Origin: an uncultured Ignavibacteria bacterium
GTDB lineage: Bacteria; Bacteroidota; Ignavibacteria; Kapaibacteriales; UBA2268
Assembly: GCA_903862655.1 (NCBI GenBank)
Contig: CAIOZA010000092.1
Location: forward strand, 1 to 38,995
Length of the DNA stretch: 38,995 bases
Reading direction: 5' to 3'
The notes beneath the pieces were generated by a model. That model had not been told where the DNA came from. It saw only the letters and a list, made by a program, of their open reading frames with translations, and did no database searches. A program made the position numbers and the translations under genes. This document shows, piece by piece, positions 24,719 through 33,200 of the stretch (its first letter is position 1; each line of letters starts with the position of its first letter).

Positions 24719-26175
24719 TGAAACAGAAGAATTTAAAAGAAACAAAAAATGGGATCAATATTCTGGTTGTTGAAGACGATAAATTTGCAATGGAGAATAT
24801 CTTACTAAGCCTCGAGCCGGAAGGTTATATTGTTGATACTGCTGTTTCGGCATATCAAGCTGAAAAGCTGATTGAAAAAAGTGTTTATGATATTTTGGTA
24901 ACTGATGTAAAACTTCCGGGAATAGATGGTATCACATTTGCCGAAAAGTGTAAAACAAAATTTCCAAATATCAAGGTAATTGTCATCACCGGATTTGCAG
25001 ATGAGCCATCGGTAATAAGAGCACTCAAAATTGGAGTGAACGAATTTCTTAAAAAGCCATATAGAGAAAAAGAAATGCTTATAAGCGTTCAAAAGCTAGT
25101 TCATTTGAAGCAACTGGAAGAAGAGAACAGATCATTGCAGGAACAACTCTCGAAAGAGAATTACTATCTTAAAAAAGAAATAAAAATTCAGGAAAAAGTA
25201 TCTTCAAGGCATATTGTGATAGGTGAATCCGAAGGAATTAAAAAATGCCTTCTTCAGTCCGATAAAGTAGCTCAATTTAAGATTAATGCCATGATAAGGG
25301 GTGAAAGCGGCACAGGAAAAGAAGTTATTGCTCAATATATTCATGCTAATAGTCATCGAGCAGACAAACCTTTCATCACAGTTAATTGTGCGTCTATATC
25401 ACCATCATTATTCGAGGCCGAAATGTTCGGTTATGAGAAAGGTGCTTTCACCGGAGCTACCGAAGCTCACGCAGGACTATTCGAAATTGCGAACAAAGGA
25501 TTAATATTTCTTGATGAGTTGACTGAAATTCCATCCTCGATGCAGGCAAAACTGCTGAGGGTGCTCGAGCAGCAAAACATAAGAAGAGTTGGAAGTACTA
25601 AGCAGATAGACATAGATGTTCAGGTAATAGCTGCAACTAACCGGAATATAAATGAGGCTATCGAAAAGGGATTTCTAAGGATGGATTTGTATCATAGAAT
25701 TGCTCTTCTCGAAATAAATATTCCACCATTAAGAGAAAGAATTGAGGATCTGGAGCTGCTTTACGCTTATTTTGTAGAAATGTACAATGATCAGTTTCAG
25801 GTTAAAGCACCCAAAATGACGGAAAAATTTATGACTTTTCTTAAGTCACAGAAATGGGAGGGTAACATAAGACAATTTTCCAATTTTGTGAAAAAATGGT
25901 GTTTATTCGGATTGGAAGCATCAGAAGACGATGTTAGGTTATGGGTTAATTCTACAAATGAGACCAGGTTAAACGACCATTTTGACTCAGTTCTGAAGTT
26001 TGATTTTATATCGGGCAATGTGTCAGAAATAGAACAAGCAAAACAAATGCTGGTTCAAAAAATACTCACCCTCTATAAAGGGAATAAAAGCAAAGCAGCC
26101 AATCATTTGGGGCTGTCATATCCCGGTCTACTTAAAATAATGAATAGGATGGAGATAAAGCAACTGGAGAATTAA
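24718..26175 (+). CDS. NtrC-family sigma54-dependent response regulator
   Basis: This 485-residue transcription activator has a receiver (about 13-130, phospho-acceptor D63 in LVTDVKLPG, Lys in FLKKPYRE) and a coiled linker (about 130-165). The AAA+ domain (about 170-400) has Walker A GESGTGKE (about 195-202), the sigma54-contact loop GAFTGA (242-247), Walker B-like LIFLDEL and an arginine-containing MDLYHRI segment. A Fis-type helix-turn-helix closes the protein (GNKSKAANHLGLSYPGLLKIMN). It should remodel sigma54 polymerase at GG-N10-GC promoters. Its start overlaps the kinase stop. No convincing sigma54 promoter was found near the surface-structure genes, so its targets are unknown. Confidence 0.93.
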   Translation: MKQKNLKETKNGINILVVEDDKFAMENILLSLEPEGYIVDTAVSAYQAEKLIEKSVYDILVTDVKLPGIDGITFAEKCKTKFPNIKVIVITGFADEPSVIRALKIGVNEFLKKPYREKEMLISVQKLVHLKQLEEENRSLQEQLSKENYYLKKEIKIQEKVSSRHIVIGESEGIKKCLLQSDKVAQFKINAMIRGESGTGKEVIAQYIHANSHRADKPFITVNCASISPSLFEAEMFGYEKGAFTGATEAHAGLFEIANKGLIFLDELTEIPSSMQAKLLRVLEQQNIRRVGSTKQIDIDVQVIAATNRNINEAIEKGFLRMDLYHRIALLEINIPPLRERIEDLELLYAYFVEMYNDQFQVKAPKMTEKFMTFLKSQKWEGNIRQFSNFVKKWCLFGLEASEDDVRLWVNSTNETRLNDHFDSVLKFDFISGNVSEIEQAKQMLVQKILTLYKGNKSKAANHLGLSYPGLLKIMNRMEIKQLEN

Positions 26176-26204
26176 ATAATGAAATGGACATCACTCAAAA
26201 AACA

Positions 26205-26238
26205 AACCCCTTGTAAATATTTATTTTTACAAGGGGTT
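26205..26238. terminator. Intrinsic terminator between convergent genes
   Basis: AACCCCTTGTAAA (26205-26217) pairs perfectly with TTTACAAGGGGTT (26226-26238) around an 8-nt loop. On the minus strand it is followed by TGTTTTTTG, so it best ends the 26285 gene. On the plus strand the tail is only moderately T-rich. Confidence 0.8.
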
Positions 26239-26284
26239 GTTAGGTTTTAAGTCAGTGCTCCCTGAGGGTTGCTGATTTAATATA

Positions 26285-27352
26285 TCAATTATTTTCTGCT
26301 AAATTAAATTTTAAATTTACTAGTGCCCCACCATTTGCTTCATTATTTGAGATTGACATTTTAAATCCCTGTGCATCCATAATGACTTTTGCCGCTGCTA
26401 GGCTTAGACCAACAACATTTTGTTTTTCATCCATAGCCTCAGAACTAAAAAACTTTAGCAAATTAGCTAGTTGAATGCCCGAAAAACCAGAACCTTGATC
26501 TGTAATTGATAAATCAATCATTCCTGAACTTTTGATGAAATCAATAGTCAGCTCTCCACCCTCAGGTGAAAACTTAACTGCATTATCGATAATGGAAATG
26601 AAAACAAAACCCATTAAATCGGGATCAGCAGAAATATTAAGATTAAAAAGCTCATCAGAATACTTCAGTTTTATATTTTTTTTGATAATTAGCGAATTTT
26701 TAGCATCTAGAGATGATTTAAGAAATTCACCGATAGAAATCGATTTTAAACCAAACCTGTATTTTTCACTTTTTAACTGCGAAAGCAAATGGGCTATATC
26801 AGCAATTTTTTTCATCTTCATGAATTCCTGCTGAATAAATGGAGCCTGCATTTGCATATTCAATAATTTGAACAATTTGTTCTTAGAAGCGTCAAGTTCT
26901 TTCAATTTGACATAAGCTTCCTCAATTGCTTTCTGTTTTAGTTTAAGTTCTTTTTGTGTGTTGTAAAGTGTGATAGCTTTTTTAACTGATAATTCAAATT
27001 GATTTAGTTCCCATGGTTTTGTCATAAAGATGAACAGATTAGCATTGTTGATTGCGTTCTGAACGCCTTCGAATGTTGCCTGACCTGTAAGCATTACTGA
27101 CAATATTTCCGGATAATCATTATGAATTATCTCAAGCAATTCATCACCTTTCATCCCGGGCATAATGTAATCAGTAACAATAACAGGGACATCAATCCCT
27201 CTTTTTATCAAATCATTCAAGACTACTAATGCTTCTTCTCCACTCTCGCAAAATTCTAATATCATTGAATCTTTAAAAATAACTTGAAGAGCAAGCTTAA
27301 GTGCTTGAAGTATTAAAATTTCGTCATCAACAACTATAATGGCTTGCTTCAT
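26285..27352 (-). CDS. Receiver-HATPase hybrid with degenerate H-box
   Basis: This 355-residue protein has an N-terminal receiver (D9/D10, phospho-acceptor D61 in VTDYIMPG, K112 in TKPW), a coiled coil (about 125-158), a dimerisation-like helix pair (about 158-205) and a HATPase domain (N-box IIDNAVKFSPEGG, G1 DQGSGF, a weak GLSLAAAK box). The H-box should read like F-S-I-I-A-H-D-L-x-x-P-F but reads FKLLNMQMQAPF, placing M166 where the phosphorylated His belongs. It therefore cannot autophosphorylate by the usual route and may be a pseudokinase, a phosphatase or an allosteric partner. It follows the next gene by 21 bp in an operon. The receivers of the two share the LTGQAT-EGV-NAIN-A pattern. 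Confidence 0.88.
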   Translation of the reverse strand: MKQAIIVVDDEILILQALKLALQVIFKDSMILEFCESGEEALVVLNDLIKRGIDVPVIVTDYIMPGMKGDELLEIIHNDYPEILSVMLTGQATFEGVQNAINNANLFIFMTKPWELNQFELSVKKAITLYNTQKELKLKQKAIEEAYVKLKELDASKNKLFKLLNMQMQAPFIQQEFMKMKKIADIAHLLSQLKSEKYRFGLKSISIGEFLKSSLDAKNSLIIKKNIKLKYSDELFNLNISADPDLMGFVFISIIDNAVKFSPEGGELTIDFIKSSGMIDLSITDQGSGFSGIQLANLLKFFSSEAMDEKQNVVGLSLAAAKVIMDAQGFKMSISNNEANGGALVNLKFNLAENN

Positions 27353-27373
27353 AAAATAACAGTGATAGTAATA

Positions 27374-28714
27374 TTAATTAAATTTGTTAATTATAATGGG
27401 TTCAATAATATTGACATAGCTTCTTGAACGATTGAGAGCCTTGAGTAATTCTTCAGAAATGGTCTGACCTGATGGAATTAGTAGTATACCATTATTATCG
27501 TAAACGTTTTCAGCTACAGTCATACCGGCTTGCAAATTTTTTAACTTTATGGCTTTTCGCGCTTTTCCCTGATATGATTTTGTCTTTGCCTCCTTTGGCT
27601 TGGAGATTATCGGCAATTTAAACACTTCTTCCTTGACAAAGATGTTGCTGATGTTGTAAGTGTCCAAGTTCTTTTGTAACTCATCAATTACAGGCTCATC
27701 AACAATTGTTGAACTGGTTGTTATTGGCAGAACATTACCTTTGATCAATTGGTCAACTTCAAGTACTAGTTTAAATATATCGCAGATTAATTTTCCAATC
27801 TCATCTTTATCCTCACTGAAAATCGATTTAGCAGAATCAGATAATTGCAAATATGATGAAATATTATTCAAAATGGACTGTAGATGGGAACTTGTCAATA
27901 TGTTCTGATAAGAACTTTTCCCTATTACTTCTATCTCCAATAGATCTTTTTCGTTAAATTCTAATTCCTTTAGAATTTTTTCTGGTATATTTAAATTCTG
28001 ATTTACTAACTTATAAAGAGAAACAATAACACCTAAAAGAGTTATTATTCTCTTGGGAGGTGGAAAATCATTAATGACGATAGTCGCATATTTATATATT
28101 CTCTTGAATTTTTGCATTAAATCTTCATTGATCTGATAGGAAGTCGAAAGAAAAGATACTAATCCCAAATAGAGAGTATCCTGAAAATGGTAGAAGAAAG
28201 AATCCACTATTTGATCTAAGGGTCTATTGAATTCATTCGATTGGTCATTGATTTGATAGTCAATCTTATTGTTTACTTCACGAATTTGTCTATGTTGAAT
28301 CTCAATTAATCTTTCCTTGTAATAAATTCTAAATGCTTCAGTAATAGTTAACTCCAAGTCCAGATTATCCCATGGCTTAACAATAAACCGATAAAGTTCA
28401 GCCCAATTAATTGCATTACGCACACCTTCGAGAGTTGCTTGCCCTGTTAATAGAATTTTTTTTGTCTTTGGTAGTAACTTATGTGCTTCACGTAGAAAGA
28501 CATCACCCTTCATCACGGGCATAATATAATCACTAATTATTACAGGAATATCATTTCCATTTTTCTTATAATGTTTTATTAACTCTAGAGCTTCAGGTCC
28601 TGATTCAGCAATAATAGTATAAACTTTCTCATTGAAGAAAGAATTAATAGTCTCCCTTAAACTGTTCAAAAGGAAGATCTCATCGTCAACGCATATGATT
28701 ACTGGCTTTTTCAT
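27374..28714 (-). CDS. Response regulator with HD-GYP-associated C-terminal segment but no HD domain
   Basis: This 446-residue protein has a receiver (about 1-125) with D10/D11, phospho-acceptor D62 (ISDYIMPV) and K113 (FIVKPWD). The middle (about 130-370) is helical and unrecognised. The C terminus, AIKLKNLQAGMTVAENVYDNNGILLIPSG, looks like the short beta module that precedes HD-GYP phosphodiesterase domains ('L--GM-La-dv----G-lLl--G'). No HD or GYP motif follows. The receiver is of the type with 'TGQA...AIN...KPW', often found fused to cyclic-nucleotide or phosphodiesterase outputs. It is the first gene of a two-gene operon with the degenerate kinase. The output function is unknown. Confidence 0.8.
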   Translation of the reverse strand: MKKPVIICVDDEIFLLNSLRETINSFFNEKVYTIIAESGPEALELIKHYKKNGNDIPVIISDYIMPVMKGDVFLREAHKLLPKTKKILLTGQATLEGVRNAINWAELYRFIVKPWDNLDLELTITEAFRIYYKERLIEIQHRQIREVNNKIDYQINDQSNEFNRPLDQIVDSFFYHFQDTLYLGLVSFLSTSYQINEDLMQKFKRIYKYATIVINDFPPPKRIITLLGVIVSLYKLVNQNLNIPEKILKELEFNEKDLLEIEVIGKSSYQNILTSSHLQSILNNISSYLQLSDSAKSIFSEDKDEIGKLICDIFKLVLEVDQLIKGNVLPITTSSTIVDEPVIDELQKNLDTYNISNIFVKEEVFKLPIISKPKEAKTKSYQGKARKAIKLKNLQAGMTVAENVYDNNGILLIPSGQTISEELLKALNRSRSYVNIIEPIIINKFN

Positions 28715-29004
28715 TCATTAAATTTCAGATTGTTTGTGAATTATAAGGATGATATTCAAATAATTCTAGCAAAAAATTTCGTTGTGTTTATTTTCGGTAA
28801 TAGTTATGAAATCTGTAGGTTTTCAAATTATTAATTAATCATATGAGAGTAATTCTAATATTCGATCTAATGGAATATTTTATTAGCGTTAATATTAAAA
28901 CATTTTTAAATTATTCAAAAAATCCTAATGAAATCAAATAAATTTTTTGTAAGTTTATACTCTGAATATCTCAAACAAAACAAATATAATACATAAAGTT
29001 GTAA
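28715..29004. other. Divergent intergenic region
   Basis: This is a 290-bp AT-rich gap between the minus-strand response-regulator operon and the plus-strand CI-like regulator. It presumably holds both promoters and possibly an operator; no clear inverted repeat was identified. Confidence 0.4.
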
Positions 29005-29394
29005 TTGGCAAAAATTAAATCACATAATGTTGGCGAATCTTTAAATCGATTGAAAAAATTCCTCAAAATCCGATCTGACAGAGATTTATCAATTTTTCTG
29101 GGATTGAGTGAAAACACAATTTCAATGTGGAGGCAAAGATATTCATTTGACTTCGATTTAATTCTAGAAAAGTGCCCTGATATTAGCTTAGATTTTTTAT
29201 TAACAGGAGTTCCCCCTGAAACAATGAGTGAACGCAATAATATTCTCAATTTCTACCAGGTTCCTCTTTTGCAGATGGATTCGGATTATGTAGCTAAAAT
29301 GGGTTATAAAGTAGAAAAAATTGATCCCAGCGAACGAAAAATCTTGGAACTTGAGTCTGAGATAAAGAAAATATATGAATTATTGAAAAAATAA
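29005..29394 (+). CDS. CI-repressor-type helix-turn-helix regulator
   Basis: This 129-residue protein has an N-terminal helix-turn-helix (about 10-75; RDLSIFLGLSENTISMWRQR) typical of the phage CI repressor family. The following ISLDFLLTGVPP segment is also common after that domain. No LexA/CI-type autocleavage domain is present; the C terminus is a short helix (ERKILELESEIKKIYELLKK) that may dimerise. The only in-frame start before the conserved part is TTG 29005, without a clear ribosome site, so expression may be low or the start misjudged. Such short CI-like proteins are frequent chromosomal regulators in Bacteroidota. Its target may be itself, the divergent regulator operon or the giant gene 0.8 kb downstream. 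Confidence 0.8.
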   Translation: MAKIKSHNVGESLNRLKKFLKIRSDRDLSIFLGLSENTISMWRQRYSFDFDLILEKCPDISLDFLLTGVPPETMSERNNILNFYQVPLLQMDSDYVAKMGYKVEKIDPSERKILELESEIKKIYELLKK

Positions 29395-29793
29395 TTCAAC
29401 TGCACTCTAATCCCATTTATGAAGCATGAAATTTAATATTATTTCTTAATAATCATTCAGCAAGTAAACATCAAAATCCTAAGTACAAGTCAATAATGAA
29501 TACATCCAGTATTTTATTTCTTCATTTTTAAAACCGCATCAGACTACTCTTCTCTTTAAGTATTTTTTCCTATAATAATCAATGACTTCCATTCGAAGTA
29601 CAACTCAAAAATTTAGCTCAATTTTGAAAGAACCTTTTCTAGAACCAAATAATTAGATTTCAGAATAAATATTATTTTGATATCACAAAAAATATACATA
29701 ATTTCAATAAAAGTATACGAACAGTATGCAATAAGGAAAAAGCAATTACGAAACGTATATAATAATCGTAATTATGCTTTTAAGATTATTGAT
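29395..29793. other. AT-rich intergenic stretch
   Basis: About 400 bp with no coding region, repeat or terminator that I can support. It precedes the paired hairpin elements. Confidence 0.5.
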
Positions 29794-29915
29794 CAGCCGC
29801 TACACAAGACCTTGACGTTTTGCGGCTCTAAACCAAAAAAAACGTTATAAGGCTAAAAAAACGTGATGCGATATAAAGGAGTGTGGCACACACTCCTTTA
29901 TATAATTCAAAAAAT
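29794..29915 (+). repeat. Hairpin-rich direct repeat, copy 1
   Basis: This 122-bp element is repeated 182 bp downstream with about 95% identity. It contains an AGCCGC/GCGGCT inverted repeat around 20 nt, an AACGTT palindrome in an A-rich middle, and a perfect 15-bp terminal hairpin ATATAAAGGAGTGTG-GCA-CACACTCCTTTATAT (about 29871-29903). The hairpin has no T-tract, so it is not a standard terminator. An AAAGGAG sequence is buried in the stem. It may be a structured RNA, a regulatory leader or a small non-coding mobile repeat. Confidence 0.7.
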
Positions 29916-29975
29916 TCTTAATTAATCGAAAATTATATTATTAACAATGAAGAATTAAATAGATTGTTAATCATA

Positions 29976-30098
29976 CAGCCGCTACACAAGACCTTGACGT
30001 TTTGCGGCTCTAAACCTAAAAAAACGTTATAAGGCTAAAAAAACCGTGATGCGATATAAAGGAGTGCGACACACACTCCTTTATATATTCCAAAAAAT
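29976..30098 (+). repeat. Hairpin-rich direct repeat, copy 2
   Basis: The second copy ends 116 bp before the giant gene. The AGCCGC/GCGGCT stem and the A-rich centre are conserved. The terminal hairpin has GTGCG in place of GTGTG on its left arm, giving one mismatch in an otherwise kept stem. The two copies are separated by 60 bp of unrelated AT-rich DNA. Confidence 0.7.
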
Positions 30099-30214
30099 GA
30101 AAATTTAATAGTTATTTATCACAAAGGTAAATTAAGTTTTTCGCAAAACAGCTCAGCAATTAAAAAATAAATTGATAAACGAAATTATAAGTTATAAATT
30201 TGAATGGAGCAGTT

Positions 30215-33200
30215 ATGTCGTATTTCAAGAAAATTATTGTTAATTTCTTTTTACTTGTCATTTCTTCTATTCTTCTTTTCTCCCAAGTACCGAATACTTT
30301 AAATTATCAGGGCTGGTTAACTGATGGTAAGGGGAATGGAATAGCCGATGGGCAATTCAATATAACCATAAAGTTATACAAAAAGGCAAATGATATCACG
30401 CCTGTTTACACAGAAGTCATTATGGCAGTGCAAACATCTGGTGGTTACTTCAATCTGGTAATAGGTAAAGTGCAACCTTTGGACATTCCATTTAACGAAC
30501 CTTACTGGTTAGGAACTACAGTAGGTAATGCAACGGAAATGACCCCGAGGACAGAATTCACTGCTGTACCATACGCATTAAGAGCAAAAACATCGGATCA
30601 TGCCTTAATTGCTGATGCATTTTCGAACTCAGCAACAGGATTTGTCAAAAGCATAAATGCGCTTGATGGTAATGTAACGATAGAAGGTGGTCCCGGGCTA
30701 AAAGTAGCTAATAGTGGAAGTACAATAACAATTGGATTAGCACCTGAATCAATTATAGCCGGTGGAGACTTGATGGGCACATATCCTAATCCAACCATTA
30801 AGGACTCTAAAGTAACTACAGTAAAACTAGCAGACGGAGCAGTAACAAACTCAAAAGTTTCGGATGTTGCCTGGTCCAAAATCACTGGAACACCTGTATC
30901 GATGGCTCCAACTGGAAATGCCGGTGGAGACTTGACTGGCACATATCCTAATCCAATTTTAGACAATGGAAAAGTCACATCATCAAAGATTGCTGACGGA
31001 GCAATTACCGATTCTAAGATTACAGATGTCAGTTGGTCAAAAATAATGGGAGCACCATCGTCATTTGAGCCATCAGGAAATGCCGGTGGAGATTTAAGCG
31101 GATCTTATCCAAATCCATTTTTAGGGATTGGAGCAGTTACAAGTAATAAGATAGCAGACGGCGCAATCACTAATACAAAGGTAACTGATGTAGCATGGGG
31201 TAAGATAACAGGTACACCAACTTCAATGACACCAAGTGGCTCAGCCGGGGGTGATTTAACAGGAACCTATCCCAATCCAATAATTGGCGATGGTAACGTA
31301 ACTACAACAAAAATACTTGATGCTAATATTACGACTTTAAAGATAGCAGACGGCGCAATCACTAATGTAAAGGTAACTGATGTTGCATGGAGCAAGATAA
31401 CAGGCACGCCAAGCTCTATGTCACCAAGTGGTGCAGCCGGGGGTGATTTAACAGGAACCTATCCCAATCCAATAATTGGCGATGGTAAAGTAAGTACCGC
31501 TAAAATACTTGATGCTAATGTTACTACTTTAAAGATAGCAGACGGTGCAATCACTAATGTAAAAGTAGCTGATGTTGCTTGGAGCAAAATAACAGGCACA
31601 CCAAGTTCAATGACACCAAGTGGCTCAGCCGGGGGAGATTTAACAGGAACCTATCCTAATCCAACAATAGGAAATTCCAAAGTAACAACAAATAATATAG
31701 TTGACGGCGCAATCACTAATACAAAGGTAACTGATGTAGCATGGGACAAGATAACAGGCACGCCAAGCTCAATGTCACCAAGTGGCACAGCCGGAGGTGA
31801 TTTATCAGGAACCTATCCCAATCCAATAATTGGCGATGGTAAAGTAAGTACAACTAAAATACTTGATGCCAATATTACTACTTTAAAGATAGCAGACGGT
31901 GCAATCACTAATGCAAAAGTAGCTGATGTTGCTTGGAGCAAAATAACAGGCACACCAAGTTCAATGTCACCAAGTGGCACAGCCGGAGGTGATTTATCAG
32001 GAACCTATCCTAATCCAACAATAGGAAATTCCAAAGTAACAACAAATAATATAGTTGACGGCGCAATCACTAATGCAAAGGTAACTGATGTAGCATGGGA
32101 CAAGATAACAGGGACGCCAAGCTCAATGTCACCAAGTGGTGCAGCCGGGGGTGATTTAACAGGAACCTATCCCAATCCAATAATTGGCGATGGTAACGTA
32201 ACAACAACAAAAATACTTGATGCTAATATTACTACTTTAAAGATAGCAGACGGCGCAATCACTAATGCAAAGGTAACTGATGTAGCATGGGACAAGATAA
32301 CAGGCACGCCAAGCTCTATGTCACCAAGTGGTACAGCCGGGGGTGATTTAACAGGAACATATCCCAGCCCAACAATTGGAAGTGGGAAAGTTATTACTGT
32401 TAAAATAGCAGATAATGCTGTTACTACAGCAAAAATAGCTGACGGAAATATTAATGCATCTAAGATTGCTTCAAATGCGGTAACAACTGTGAAGATATTG
32501 GATGCTAATGTTACTACAGCTAAACTTGCCAATGGAGCTGTTACCGATGATAAAATATCAGATGTTGCATGGAGTAAAATTTCTGGTGCCCCTTCAGCAT
32601 TAGCTCCAACTGGAGCTGCAGGTGGAGATCTAACAGGTACCTATCCTAATCCAACAATAACTAGTAATGCAGTAATTACTTCTAAAATAGCAGATGCCAA
32701 TATTACAACAGCTAAACTTGCTGATGCTGCTGTAACCAATGCTAAGGTTAACGATGTAGCCTGGTCAAAGATAACGGGTGCTCCTTCAGCATTAGCTCCA
32801 ACTGGAGCTGCAGGTGGAGATCTAACAGGCAACTATCCAAATCCAACAATAACTAGTAATGCCGTTACTACAGCAAAAATAGCAGATGCCAATATAACTG
32901 AATCTAAAATTGCTTCAAATGCGGTAACAACTGTGAAAATCCTTGACGCTAACGTCACAACCGCTAAGCTTGCCGATGGTGCAATAACCAATGCAAAGGT
33001 TAACGATGTTGCCTGGTCAAAGATAACAGGTGCGCCATCATCATCAACACCAAGCGGATCTGCAGGTGGGGATCTATCAGGAACTTATCCTAATCCAACA
33101 ATAGCCACAGATGCAGTAACAACAACAAAGATTCTAAATGCTAATGTCACAGCAGCAAAACTTGCAGCTACAGCCGTAACTCCTGGTGCTTATGGTTCAA

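Noticed and set aside
29870-29903. Sigma54 -24 element (TGGCAC) in hairpin copy 1
   Set aside because: No GC at the -12 spacing, and the GG is lost in copy 2. The bases belong to the hairpin stem and loop.
29794-30098. Integron attC sites or intrinsic terminators for the paired elements
   Set aside because: No RYYYAAC/GTTRRRY core pair is found, and no T-tract follows the hairpin on either strand.
30172-30202. Bacteroidota-type promoter (TTG, 20 bp, TAAATTTG) for the giant gene
   Set aside because: The spacing fits, but the -7 element ends only 12 bases before the ATG, leaving almost no leader for the GGAG site. Kept as a weak possibility only.
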